A DNA stretch of 64,000 nucleotides, taken from the NCBI GenBank assembly GCA_016722445.1, contig JADKIZ010000002.1, forward strand, positions 62,001 through 126,000. Direction: 5' to 3'. This document shows, piece after piece, positions 49,105-57,962 of this stretch. Position 1 is the stretch's first letter. The number at the start of each line of letters is the position of its first letter. Below the pieces are notes generated by a model that was given only the letters and a program-made list of their open reading frames with translations, did not search any database and was not told the DNA's origin. The DNA comes from Flavobacteriales bacterium. GTDB lineage: Bacteria > Bacteroidota > Bacteroidia > Flavobacteriales_D > Sanyastnellaceae. The translations under genes were made by a program, and so were the position numbers.

Positions 49105-49133
49105 CAAAAAAAGCGATCATTGCTGATCGCTTT
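49105..49133 (-). terminator. Terminator of the TlpA-like gene
   Basis: On the minus strand AAAGCGATCA and TGATCGCTTT form a 10-bp stem with a short loop, followed by seven T. It begins about 20 bp after the TlpA-like stop. Confidence 0.85.
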
Positions 49134-49154
49134 CACAAACTGATAAAAATTATC

Positions 49155-50727
49155 TTATTTCTTTGGAGCTGCCGATTTCGGCGCCGGTTGTTGTCTCGGT
49201 TTCATTTTGGTCTGATTGCCCGGTGCTTCATCCTCATCTTCATACTCATGTTCACGCATAGGCTCGGTCATATCACCACCATTCTCTAATTTATCCAAGA
49301 GCTGATCCAATTGTTCTGAACCCAATGATTTTGCAATCACTTTGTGATCTTTATCCAACAAATAAACTTTTGGAGTGCTCGTCACATCCCAGTATTGATG
49401 GAAATTTAAACTCTTCAAATCTGTGACACCACCATAAACCAATTTGGTAGCTGAATCCTGATTCATGATAAACTGATTTCTGGACACGTTCATGAATTCA
49501 ATCTTATTGTCAGAAAGGAATTTCTTCCATTTGTCTACCTCCAGATTATTGTGAACACCATAAACTTCCAAGCCTTTGTCCTTCCACTTTTTGTAAAGGT
49601 CATTCAGCTTTGGCAATTCTTTTTTGCAATGACCACAAGTAGCTTCCCATATTACCACCAACGTATATTTTGATTTAACATCATACATCGATTGCCATAC
49701 ACCATTTGAATCGGGAAGAATGATGTTCGGACCTATTTCTCCACAAAGACAATGACGCTTCTTATCAGCAGCTTCTTTCATGTCTTTGATCTTTTCCTCT
49801 TTTACCCAAGGGCAAAGTCCTTTTGCATAATAGTTGTCCACCATATACACAAAGCCTTCATCCATGCACATGATTTTAGCCACTTCAAAATTGTAAGTAA
49901 ATTGATGAACGATGTATTTAAAACCATCTTCATTGGCATTGCCCACACGATCGAGAACACTTTCCAATTCTGTAATCATCGTATCTGGTACCTGTGGAAG
50001 TGTCTGTGTGATGAATTTTTCGAGCACTTTGTGATAAGCCTGATCACGAATCAATCTTGGATCGGCTAGATCAACATTATCCCAATAATGTGCGCGGTAG
50101 TAATAGTATGACCATCTCTTTTTCTCATCATCGCTTAATTCAGATGGTGCATCTGGAACTTCGATATCCATGCCCATTTTCACAAGTTTTGAAACCAGCA
50201 AATTTGGATTTTTCGAAATCATCTCTTTTTGATAACGTACCACTTCATCGTTGAGATCTTTTGAGCTGTTTGCGGAATGGCTCTTTTTCTTCTTCTGTCT
50301 TCGTCGAATCTTTTAATGCCGCTTCTATTGGATTTCGGCTTTTAATTTTCTCATTGATATAATGCACATAGTCGTAGAAGATCTTATTGTTCTTGGATTC
50401 TTTGATCTTGATTCCGTCTATACTACAATCTACTGTGAAATCAATCACGATATTTTCCTCATCCACTACGATATCAAATCGTGTGGTCGCCGGAGTGACG
50501 ATGGAGTATTTACCGCATTCTTTGAATGTCTTACCTGGAAATGAAAAATTACCCTTGCTGTCAATTCGGGTGGTATCGTTGTAATACAATTTGTTTCCAT
50601 AATAATTTGCGAGGTAAAGGACAGTGTCCTTCAAACCCTCCACATGCCCACTGATGGTGTATTTTGATTGAGCATGAACAAGCTGTCCGGAGAACAGTAT
50701 TGCAAAAAACAGCAGTTTAATCTTCAT
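49155..50727 (-). CDS. TlpA-like thiol-disulfide protein with DUF4369-type N-terminus, one-base insertion
   Basis: An exported thioredoxin-fold protein of about 523 residues after repair. The signal peptide is MKIKLLFFAILFSGQLVHAQ. The N-terminal part (YTISGHVEGLKDTVLYLANYYGNKLYY) is the DUF4369 beta-sandwich typical of Bacteroidota TlpA proteins, followed by a helical DUF5106-like region. The redox domain has EATCGHCKKELPKLNDLY with a CGHC active site and TSTPKVYLLD with the cis-Pro. The frame breaks at 50259-50262: one extra A (minus strand) after KQLK; removing it gives DLNDEVVRYQKEM. The tail is acidic, then Pro/Gln-rich. It probably reduces or isomerises disulfides in the periplasm. Confidence 0.85.
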
Positions 50728-51018
50728 AGATTTAATTAAAGTATTCATCTGTTGGTTCGCCATAAAGACCTGCAACCTGCAAACGAGGTTGTGTTGCAAA
50801 AGTAAGTTTAACATTTCGTTGAATCTTTGGAAATCTCAGTATTTACTACCGGAACACAGCGTATGGTTCCAATCGCCTGCTGCCACAGGCAATGATTATT
50901 CCAAAAAACAGATGAGCACCTAAAATTTCTTTAACAAGTAAAAGAGTTTGCCAAGATCATTACAGACAAGCCAATGCTCTTATTGGAGCCCAAGCCCAAT
51001 AATGGCCAACACCACTGA
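50728..51018. other. Intergenic region without a recognised gene
   Basis: This 291-bp stretch lies between the start of the TlpA-like gene and the stop of the thioredoxin-like gene. I see no ORF with recognisable features. It contains a 6-bp stem (TATTGG / CCAATA) near 50979-50999, with no T run. The TlpA-like promoter should lie here. Confidence 0.4.
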
Positions 51019-51642
51019 TTACTTTTCCAAGCCTTGAATTAGCCCGGTTAACTCCTTCATCAACGCTTCTTGCTTATTGCGTGCATACCACAACTGTAAT
51101 TTCTCCTTTGCAAGATGCATGTCCTCTCCTGTGGCTTTCGCGTGATCAATGATTGCTTGACCTTCAGCAGGTCTTGATCCCCACTTCCACAAAATTCGAT
51201 TATCATGATCTATCGCGGCAACAATCGGAATGCTCCTCTTGCCATCTGTGAGAAACTGATCCATTAAACCAGGATTTTCATCCCGTAGAAATAACTTCAC
51301 TTGAACCCGCTGACTCAAAGAAGCGAGTTTTACCACAGCAGGAACAATCTGAGCAGAATCGCCGCACCAACCTTCAGTAATGAGTATCCATGTCTGTGGT
51401 TCAACAATACGAGACATCATTTCTTGCAATTCCGGTGAAGGAATGAAGTGCTTATCCCAGCGATTCATCCGCTGCATATTCATTTTGGTATACTCAAGGT
51501 AATCTGCCCGTTGCTCCTGACCAGTTACCAGATTTTGTTCATACAATTGGTCTATTTTTTCGCGATACTGTGGATATGTCAGCGCATTCTTCAAATTTTC
51601 GCCGGCAATTGCCTTCATGGTTCTTTCCGCATTTGTTGTCAT
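51019..51642 (-). CDS. Thioredoxin-family protein with a single active-site cysteine
   Basis: A 207-residue cytoplasmic protein of the Thioredoxin_9 type (PF14595). The active-site region is TWILITEGWCGDSAQIVPAVVKL, giving Cys-Gly-Asp-Ser: only Cys 93 remains and the second Cys is a Ser. The following SIPIVAAIDHDNRILWKWGSRPAEG contains the cis-Pro. Such monothiol forms are common in Bacteroidota. They probably cannot work as ordinary disulfide reductases. The start may also be the ATG at residue 9. Confidence 0.8.
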   Translation of the reverse strand: MTTNAERTMKAIAGENLKNALTYPQYREKIDQLYEQNLVTGQEQRADYLEYTKMNMQRMNRWDKHFIPSPELQEMMSRIVEPQTWILITEGWCGDSAQIVPAVVKLASLSQRVQVKLFLRDENPGLMDQFLTDGKRSIPIVAAIDHDNRILWKWGSRPAEGQAIIDHAKATGEDMHLAKEKLQLWYARNKQEALMKELTGLIQGLEK

Positions 51643-51762
51643 ATCATTGAATTAGGGTGCAAATTGACAACAGACTATACGCTCAATTCCGTGATACTGG
51701 TCACGAATTGAGGTAAATCATACGAGCTGCATGACTTTATTTGCCGCTGAAAACTTCATTTC

Positions 51763-52584
51763 ATGGAAATCCTGACACATCTGCGTAAAATGCGCACATC
51801 ACTTGGTGATGGCAATATGGCCACATACAAACTGCAACTGTTCCAAAACCTCGTGCATGAAGGTGAATTACTCATGAATGATTTGGTGGGAAAACCCATC
51901 ACCATAAGCTTTACAGGTGAAATCAATTGTATTGAAACCGGCAAAAAAATCAAAAAAACTTTTGGCGAAGGCTTGAGTTATGATTCCTGGCTGAAATCTC
52001 CAGCAGCTTCACCAAGTGTGATTAATCCTGAGCTGAGTCAAATTCATGAGGGTATCGCATTGCGAGATTTCGAGTGGGAACAAGCCAACCACAATCAACC
52101 TCACATCACATATTTATCCAAAACAAGTGGTATCAAAGTAGGTGTGACAAAAGCCGCGAACAAGTTTTCGAGGTGGATTGATCAAGGTGCCATAGAAGGG
52201 ATAGTTCTGGCCGAAACGCCTTACAGACAACTTGCCGGACTGATCGAAGTTGCACTTAAAGAGCATTTGGCAGACAAAACTGCCTGGCAAGCCATGCTTA
52301 AAAATGAAGTCAATACCACCGAATCGCTCCTAAACGTCAAAAACAAGATGCTCAACCTCCTTCCCGAAGATCTGGTCATGTTTGCTTCTGACCATGATGA
52401 AATCACCACAATTAACTATCCCGTCCTCCAATTTCCAGCAAAGATCAAATCGCTCAAACTCGACGCTACGACTGAGTTTTCCGACACTTTGGCCGGCATA
52501 AAAGGGCAGTATCTCATCTTTAGGCATGGGGTCGTTTTTAACATACGAGCCCACTCGGCTTATCAAATTAAGATCACCTTCTGA
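51763..52584 (+). CDS. DUF2797 family protein lacking the usual zinc cysteines
   Basis: A 273-residue conserved protein of unknown function. Family blocks seen: FTGEINCIETGKKIKKTFGEG, INPELSQIHEGIALRDFEWE, QPHITYLSKTSGIKVGVT, RWIDQGAIEGIVLAETPYRQLAGLIEVALKEHLADKTAW. In the relatives I remember, the first block is a zinc ribbon with several CxxC-type cysteines. Here only the first Cys remains, and the others are Thr or Ser (IETGKK, LSYDSWL, PSVINPEL). The remaining domain is well conserved, so the protein is probably still functional. It stands alone between divergent neighbours. Confidence 0.82.
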   Translation: MEILTHLRKMRTSLGDGNMATYKLQLFQNLVHEGELLMNDLVGKPITISFTGEINCIETGKKIKKTFGEGLSYDSWLKSPAASPSVINPELSQIHEGIALRDFEWEQANHNQPHITYLSKTSGIKVGVTKAANKFSRWIDQGAIEGIVLAETPYRQLAGLIEVALKEHLADKTAWQAMLKNEVNTTESLLNVKNKMLNLLPEDLVMFASDHDEITTINYPVLQFPAKIKSLKLDATTEFSDTLAGIKGQYLIFRHGVVFNIRAHSAYQIKITF

Positions 52585-52627
52585 GTATTTTTTTTCAGAT
52601 AAACTAACAGATTATCAGGAATCTGAA

Positions 52628-52635
52628 TATATTTG
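52628..52635 (+). promoter_or_regulatory. Candidate -7 box before the RRM gene
   Basis: TATATTTG matches TAnnTTTG, about 108 bp before the RRM start. A T-rich stretch upstream may serve as the -33 region. It would create a leader of roughly 100 bases that includes the hairpin at 52688-52731. Confidence 0.4.
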
Positions 52636-52687
52636 GCCTGACTTCACTGATTTCAACATTTCGTTTTCTGTGTTTTTTCGTAGTCAA

Positions 52688-52738
52688 TGTTTGTTGGATC
52701 CCGTAGTTGTCGAATTTTTTATCAACAAACAGTTTTTT
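52688..52738 (+). promoter_or_regulatory. Leader hairpin with T run before the RRM gene
   Basis: TGTTTGTTG (52688-52696) is exactly complementary to CAACAAACA (52723-52731), with a 26-base loop, followed by G and six T. It ends 5 bases before the start codon. The form suggests an attenuator or a structure that melts with temperature and controls translation. The function is inferred. Confidence 0.45.
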
Positions 52739-52743
52739 ATCAA

Positions 52744-53136
52744 ATGAACATTTTTGTTTCAGGGCTGAATTACAGCATGTCGAGCGAAGAGCTCCAGGAA
52801 GTATTTACACCATTCGGTGCCGTGACTTCTGCTAAAGTTATCATGGACCGTGCGACCGGCCGCTCACGCGGATTCGGTTTCGTAGAAATGCCTTCTTCTG
52901 ACGAAGGTCGTGCAGCAATTGCACAACTTGATCAGTCAGATATCAATGGCAGAAAAATCAACGTTAAAGAAGCCGAAGAACGCCCACAGCGCAGCGGTGG
53001 CGATCGTCCGAGAGGTAATTTCGGTGGCGGTGGTCGCAGAGAAGGCGGCGGCGGCGGCGGTTTCAGACCACGTTACAACCGTGACAACGACGGCGGTGGC
53101 GGTGGTTATGACAGAGACAGAGGCAATCGCTATTAA
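52744..53136 (+). CDS. RNA-binding protein with RRM and RGG-rich tail
   Basis: A 130-residue RNA-binding protein. The RRM (residues 1-80) has RNP2 IFVSGL at 3-8 and RNP1 RGFGFVEM at 42-49. The tail (from about 85) is rich in Gly, Arg and Asp in an RGG style. Such small RRM proteins in Bacteroidota and cyanobacteria are abundant and often cold-induced, acting as RNA chaperones. The ATG at 52744 starts the domain directly; the upstream ATG at 52687 would run through the leader hairpin. A terminator follows the stop. Confidence 0.92.
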   Translation: MNIFVSGLNYSMSSEELQEVFTPFGAVTSAKVIMDRATGRSRGFGFVEMPSSDEGRAAIAQLDQSDINGRKINVKEAEERPQRSGGDRPRGNFGGGGRREGGGGGGFRPRYNRDNDGGGGGYDRDRGNRY

Positions 53137-53152
53137 TACTACGATAGTCAAT

Positions 53153-53179
53153 AAAAAGGCCGCTTATGCGGCCTTTTTT
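53153..53179 (+). terminator. Terminator after the RRM gene
   Basis: AAAAAGGCCGC and GCGGCCTTTTTT form a perfect stem with loop TTAT. It begins 17 bp after the stop. A TACTTTTG element at 53205-53212, just after it, may be the rocD -7 box. Confidence 0.9.
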
Positions 53180-53231
53180 ATGCACTTTCAGGCCCTTCGC
53201 GAAGTACTTTTGCAGCGCAAAAAGCAATCCC

Positions 53232-54479
53232 ATGACTACTTCAATGACCAGTATTGATAAAGCCGCTGAAATGATCGGACTCGAAGAAAAATACGGTGCG
53301 CATAATTACCATCCGCTTCCCGTTGTGTTAGATCGTGGTGAAGGTGTTTTTGTTTGGGATGTAAACGGTAAAAAGTACTATGATTTTCTTTCTGCTTATT
53401 CTGCCGTAAATCAAGGTCACTGTCATCCGAAAATCACAAAAGCACTGATCGATCAGGCCCAACAATTGGCTTTGACTTCTCGTGCTTTTTACAATAGCGC
53501 GCTAGGTCCTTACGAAAAATTTATTTGCGAATTTTTCGGATATGATAAAATTCTACCGATGAATACTGGTGCTGAAGGTGTCGAAACCGCCATCAAACTC
53601 TGTCGGAAATGGGCTTATGAAAAGAAAGGCATTCCTGATCATCAAGCAAAAATTGTGGTTTGCGAACAGAACTTTCATGGACGCACCACGACCATCGTTT
53701 CCTTCTCGAGCGACCCTGATTCATACGGTCATTTCGGTCCTTATGCCGACGGTTTTGTGCGAATTCCATACAACGATTTGAATGCACTAAAAAACGCACT
53801 TGAAGATAAGAATATCGCAGGATTCCTTTTTGAACCCATACAAGGTGAGGCCGGTGTAGTCGTACCAGACGACGGCTATATCAAACAAGCATATGAGTTG
53901 TGTCGTGCAAAACAGGTGTTGTTTATCGCCGATGAAATCCAAACTGGTATCGCACGCACTGGAAAAATGCTCGCCGTTGATCATGAAGGAGTACATCCCG
54001 ATTTGCTCATTCTCGGAAAAGCACTTAGCGGTGGAGTTTATCCTGTAAGTGCTGTTCTCGCTGATGATGAAATTATGTTGTGTATTAAACCAGGCCAACA
54101 CGGTAGTACATATGGCGGAAATCCGCTTGCAGCGCGCGTTGGCGTAGCTGCTCTCGAAGTTGTACGCGATGAAAAACTTGCTGAAAATGCGCAACGACTC
54201 GGAGAAATTTTCAGATCTGAAATGCAAAAAATAATTGCAAAATCAGATCTTGTTCAACTCGTTCGTGGTAAAGGATTGCTCAACGCCATTGTCATCAACG
54301 ACACTCCGGAAAGCAGCACTGCATGGAATATCTGTGTGGCACTTTCACATAACGGATTGTTGGCCAAACCTACTCACGGCAATATCATTCGCTTCGCTCC
54401 TCCTCTTGTGATGACAGAAGATCAATTGATGGACTGTGTGGCCATCATCGATAAAACATTATCTGAATTTAAAAAATAA
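53232..54479 (+). CDS. rocD: Ornithine--oxo-acid aminotransferase
   Basis: RocD transfers the delta-amino group of ornithine to 2-oxoglutarate, giving glutamate semialdehyde in arginine/ornithine degradation. The 415-residue class III aminotransferase has EKYGAHNYHPLPVVLDRGEG at the start, NTGAEGVETAIKLCRKW, the cofactor Asp in FIADEIQTG, and the PLP-binding Lys in LLILGKALSGGVYPVSA, then GQHGSTYGGNPLA. Length is normal. The first in-frame ATG at 53166 lies upstream of the -7 box and is rejected. It is followed 20 bp later by the DUF3109 gene. Confidence 0.95.
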   Translation: MTTSMTSIDKAAEMIGLEEKYGAHNYHPLPVVLDRGEGVFVWDVNGKKYYDFLSAYSAVNQGHCHPKITKALIDQAQQLALTSRAFYNSALGPYEKFICEFFGYDKILPMNTGAEGVETAIKLCRKWAYEKKGIPDHQAKIVVCEQNFHGRTTTIVSFSSDPDSYGHFGPYADGFVRIPYNDLNALKNALEDKNIAGFLFEPIQGEAGVVVPDDGYIKQAYELCRAKQVLFIADEIQTGIARTGKMLAVDHEGVHPDLLILGKALSGGVYPVSAVLADDEIMLCIKPGQHGSTYGGNPLAARVGVAALEVVRDEKLAENAQRLGEIFRSEMQKIIAKSDLVQLVRGKGLLNAIVINDTPESSTAWNICVALSHNGLLAKPTHGNIIRFAPPLVMTEDQLMDCVAIIDKTLSEFKK

Positions 54480-54499
54480 ACTCACCGGAAGCGAAGGAT

Positions 54500-55078
54500 A
54501 TGATCATAGTTGGAGATACGCTGGTGAGTGAAGAACTCTTTGAAGAACATTTTGTATGCGACCTTTCAGCCTGCAAAGGTCAGTGTTGTGTGGAAGGTGA
54601 GAGTGGTGCTCCACTCGAACTTGACGAAATAGAACAACTCGAAAATGTGTACGATATCGTAGAACCTTATCTCAGGCCTGAAGGTATTCAATCTGTCAAA
54701 GAAAAAGGGTTGTATCAGGTAGATTATGATGGAGATTTTGTGACCACGTTGGTTGGAGAACACGGAGAATGTGCCTATGCAGTTTTCGATGAAAATGGCA
54801 TTGCAAAATGTGCACTCGAACAAGCTTGGCTCGATGGAAAAACAACATGGAAAAAACCAATTTCCTGTCATCTCTATCCCATCAGATTGGCAAAACTTCC
54901 GGAATACACTGCAGTGAACTACCACAGGTGGCTGGTTTGTAAACCGGCATGTGAATGCGGAAGCAAACTCAAAGTTCCTGTCTATAAATTTCTCAAAGAA
55001 CCGTTGGTTCGAAAATTTGGTGAAAGCTGGTTCCAGCAACTCGAAGTGATCGCAAAGGAATACCTCAACCGAGATTAA
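54500..55078 (+). CDS. DUF3109 family protein with cysteine cluster
   Basis: A 192-residue cytoplasmic protein of unknown function. It starts MIIVGDTLVSEELFEEHFVC and carries the cysteine cluster CDLSACKGQCC, then SCHLYPIRL and CKPACECGS further on, suggesting bound iron-sulfur or zinc (YkgJ-like). The family is widespread in Bacteroidota. It follows rocD by 20 bp and may be cotranscribed with it. Confidence 0.85.
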   Translation: MIIVGDTLVSEELFEEHFVCDLSACKGQCCVEGESGAPLELDEIEQLENVYDIVEPYLRPEGIQSVKEKGLYQVDYDGDFVTTLVGEHGECAYAVFDENGIAKCALEQAWLDGKTTWKKPISCHLYPIRLAKLPEYTAVNYHRWLVCKPACECGSKLKVPVYKFLKEPLVRKFGESWFQQLEVIAKEYLNRD

Positions 55079-55196
55079 TTCGATGTTCGCTCTGTCCACT
55101 TTGGATGGTTGAAATCACTTAGTTCCACTGCAAATTCTCATGGGCTAGTATCCGGTATTTTGCAGCTTCAGACCAATGTAGTCTGACACCACTCGA

Positions 55197-56294
55197 ATGA
55201 TCAGAATTTTTGCGATTACAGCTTTACAGTTGCTTTGCTTATTTGCCCTTTCGCAGACACCGGCTACCATGACATATCAGGCCGTACTGCGCGACAATGC
55301 GGGCAATCAATTGGTGAACCAAACTGTTACCATTGAATTCGCCATTCGTGAAAACGATCCGAATGGCACCATCGTTTTTGAAGAATACCACAACCTGATT
55401 CCTACCAATCAGTTCGGTTTAATCTCCACTATGATCGGCAGTGGAGTCATCACAGGCAATGGCACTTATGCAACTTTGACAAATATCCCATGGGGACTGC
55501 ACACCTATTTTCTGGAAGTGAGGGCTGTTTTTCCTGGTGAAGGATCGCCGCAATTGATCGGAGTTTCACAACTTGTTACCGTACCTTATGCCTATTTCGC
55601 ATCACAGGCAGAAAGGGTAATTTTTGAAGCCGACGGCGATACCACCAATGAAGTGATCGAAGATTTTTCTTTGAATGGATCTGTTCTGACCATCACAGAA
55701 AATGAACTGGAATATTCGGTAGACCTCTCCACCATTTCCGGTAGCGATAATGACAACGCTACCGATAATGAAATTATCACCGCGCTCAATCTGAATGACC
55801 AAATGCAACTTGACATTTCAGAAGGTGCAAATACAACAACCGTCGATCTAAGCAATGTGGCTTACAACACATGGAACAGAAACAGTGAAGGCATCTACAA
55901 CATCAACGATCAGGTGGGAGTTGGAACCAGCGCTCCCAACAGCACATTGGATGTTGGAGGATCAATGGGATGGAGTGTCACAACCCTCGTTGGTGAAGAC
56001 TATGATCTGAACAACAGTGCCTCGAATGCCTCAACCGTTATTTTTCTTTGTGATGTCACTACTCAGGATGTCAATATTCAGCTCATTAGCGCTGCAAACT
56101 GTCCTGGAAGAATTTACAAATTCAGAAAACTCTTCACAGGTGGATCAACGACAAACAACGTGAATATCATCGCACCAGTCGGAGAAAGCATTGAAATGGC
56201 ATCATCCTATCAAATGAGCAATTCATTGGCTGAATATGTTACCATCGTGAGCAACGGCAGCAATTGGTTTTTGATAGAACACAGCAAAGACTGA
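55197..56294 (+). CDS. Exported surface protein with tail-fibre-like C-terminus
   Basis: A 365-residue exported protein (signal ending ALFALSQ, about residue 21). The N-terminal domain begins MTYQAVLRDNAGNQLVNQ and continues TVTIEFAIREND, a beta-sandwich common in Bacteroidota surface proteins. Residues ~140-250 are acidic, repeat-like coils (DNDNATDNEIITALN, DQMQLDISEG). The C-terminus (NIIAPVGESIEMASSYQMSN, then YVTIVSNGSNWFLIE) resembles the end domain of phage tail-fibre-like proteins in this phylum. No T9SS sorting domain is seen. It is 4 bp before the type B cargo gene and leads a four-gene operon. Confidence 0.7.
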   Translation: MIRIFAITALQLLCLFALSQTPATMTYQAVLRDNAGNQLVNQTVTIEFAIRENDPNGTIVFEEYHNLIPTNQFGLISTMIGSGVITGNGTYATLTNIPWGLHTYFLEVRAVFPGEGSPQLIGVSQLVTVPYAYFASQAERVIFEADGDTTNEVIEDFSLNGSVLTITENELEYSVDLSTISGSDNDNATDNEIITALNLNDQMQLDISEGANTTTVDLSNVAYNTWNRNSEGIYNINDQVGVGTSAPNSTLDVGGSMGWSVTTLVGEDYDLNNSASNASTVIFLCDVTTQDVNIQLISAANCPGRIYKFRKLFTGGSTTNNVNIIAPVGESIEMASSYQMSNSLAEYVTIVSNGSNWFLIEHSKD

Positions 56295-56298
56295 TCTC

Positions 56299-57030
56299 AT
56301 GTTCAAAATTCTAACGTCCATACTAAGTTTTCTGTTGTTGTGCTCCATGCATGCTCAGATTGTATTGGACCATGCAGCAATTTCGCCTTTCGCTGTGCAA
56401 GTTTATGGCAATGGGATAATGACCTCAACTGTCGGACAAATTGAAACCAATACCCTGCATGGTTCAAATCGATACATGACTCAGGGATTTGAGCAGCCGT
56501 CCGGTTATATTCCCTTAATTGCCGAACTGGAAATCACTTTAAACCTTTGTACAAATCTCTATGACGTCAAGGTAACTTCTGTTTCACTATGTGCCGAGAA
56601 CGATTCCATTACATATTTCTGGAATGGCGATGTAGGAACATCTGAAGCAACCGGATTGCCTTCACAAACTTCGATTCATATCGTTTCTATCTACGGTTGT
56701 GTTTACCACGCATTTTTTAACTTCGATGAAATGACCGTGGTTGAAACACCATGCGATCTCACATTCTACAATTACATTTCTCCGAATGGCGATGGTGAAA
56801 ATGACGTTTGGCAAATACTCAACATCACAGCTGAAAAGTACGCCGACAATGAAGTCACTATCTACAACAGATGGGGATCGGAAGTGTGGAGTGGAAAGAA
56901 ATACGACAATCAATCCCTTGCATTTATTGGCAAGAGCAAAGACGGTGAACCACTTCCTGATGGCACCTATTTCTACATCGTAAAAGCTGCAGGTCTTGAA
57001 TTCAACGGTTATATCGAATTGCACCGATGA
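56299..57030 (+). CDS. T9SS type B sorting domain protein (gliding motility-associated C-terminal domain)
   Basis: A 243-residue exported protein with a signal peptide ending near residue 19 (CSMHAQ). The N-terminal half (VLDHAAISPFAVQVYGNGIM) is of unknown function. The last 90 residues (NYISPNGDGENDVWQI, NEVTIYNRWGSEVWSGK, LPDGTYFYIVKA) are the CHU_C type B sorting domain, which directs export by T9SS and needs a PorP/SprF partner. Such a partner is encoded next: its ATG overlaps this stop codon by 4 bases (ATGA). The pair is therefore a likely cargo-receptor unit. Confidence 0.88.
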   Translation: MFKILTSILSFLLLCSMHAQIVLDHAAISPFAVQVYGNGIMTSTVGQIETNTLHGSNRYMTQGFEQPSGYIPLIAELEITLNLCTNLYDVKVTSVSLCAENDSITYFWNGDVGTSEATGLPSQTSIHIVSIYGCVYHAFFNFDEMTVVETPCDLTFYNYISPNGDGENDVWQILNITAEKYADNEVTIYNRWGSEVWSGKKYDNQSLAFIGKSKDGEPLPDGTYFYIVKAAGLEFNGYIELHR

Positions 57031-57962
57031 AAAACAACACCACATATTCGTCTGCAAAACGCATAACAATATCTGTTGTACTGTTGATCTGTGGTTGGAA
57101 TATTCCGTTGCATGCTCAACAGGAATGGGGATGTACCCAATACCTCTTCAACTTATATGATGTAAATTCATCATATGCTGGAAACCACAACGGCCCCAGT
57201 TTCGCGGCCAGATACAGGGCACAGTGGTTGGGTTTCGACGGTGCACCAGAAACACAAATGTTATCTGTTCACACACCTCTTGCCAAAGATCATCTTGGAG
57301 CAGGATTGAAAGTATTGAATGAATCCATTGGCGCAAGACGACAACAGCAACTGAAAATTTCCGGTTCGTACAGATTGCATTTTGACGAGAACATTTTATC
57401 TTTTGGTCTTGCAGGTGGTGCCATCCGACAAACAGCGGATATATCGCTCATCAAAGCTGCCGACGAACAAGATGCTCAACTTGCGGTGTTTCCCAATTCC
57501 TCTTTCACACCAGTGATTGACGCTTCAATTTTCTTGAGCAACAAAAAATTTTACGCAGGTATTGAAAGCACCAGATTGAACAAGTCGTCGTTTCACAATG
57601 ATGGTGGTGCGCTTGCAAGATTGTATTACAATATAAACCTCACAGCAGGTTATATGCACCAAGTTGGGCAGAATAACATGATTCAACTTTCTGGACTGAT
57701 GAAATATTCAGAAGGAAAAATGTGGCAGGCAGAAATGAACCTCACCTACCTCATCAACAACAAACTTTGGTTCGGTGCAGGCTATCGTGTATTCACGGGC
57801 GCAGTGATCGTTTCCTGCATTCATATCACGGAACATTTCAGATTGGGATTGAGTTATGATGTAGCAGTGAAAAAAATGCGGAACACCAATGACGGTTCAG
57901 CAGAATTATATCTCGGTTATCATCTTCACAACAGATCTTCAAAATCAATTCGATATTTTTAA
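57027..57962 (+). CDS. PorP/SprF family T9SS outer-membrane protein
   Basis: A 311-residue exported barrel (signal ending NIPLHAQ). The family features are YLFNLYDVNSSYAGNHNGPSFAARYRAQWLGFDGAPETQML, then LGAGLKVLNESIGARRQQQL and GLSYDVAVKKM. PorP/SprF proteins form outer-membrane anchors for specific type B sorting-domain cargos. It overlaps the cargo gene by 4 bp and directly abuts the OmpA gene, so all are translated from one message. Confidence 0.93.
   Translation: MKNNTTYSSAKRITISVVLLICGWNIPLHAQQEWGCTQYLFNLYDVNSSYAGNHNGPSFAARYRAQWLGFDGAPETQMLSVHTPLAKDHLGAGLKVLNESIGARRQQQLKISGSYRLHFDENILSFGLAGGAIRQTADISLIKAADEQDAQLAVFPNSSFTPVIDASIFLSNKKFYAGIESTRLNKSSFHNDGGALARLYYNINLTAGYMHQVGQNNMIQLSGLMKYSEGKMWQAEMNLTYLINNKLWFGAGYRVFTGAVIVSCIHITEHFRLGLSYDVAVKKMRNTNDGSAELYLGYHLHNRSSKSIRYF

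Noticed and set aside
319..50262. Programmed ribosomal frameshifting
   Set aside because: The breaks occur in unrelated genes, in both directions, without a common slippery site or downstream structure. Base errors explain them better.
52936..53151. Antisense ORF rich in Ala, Thr and Val over the RRM tail
   Set aside because: It is the complement of Gly/Arg-rich codons and not a real protein.
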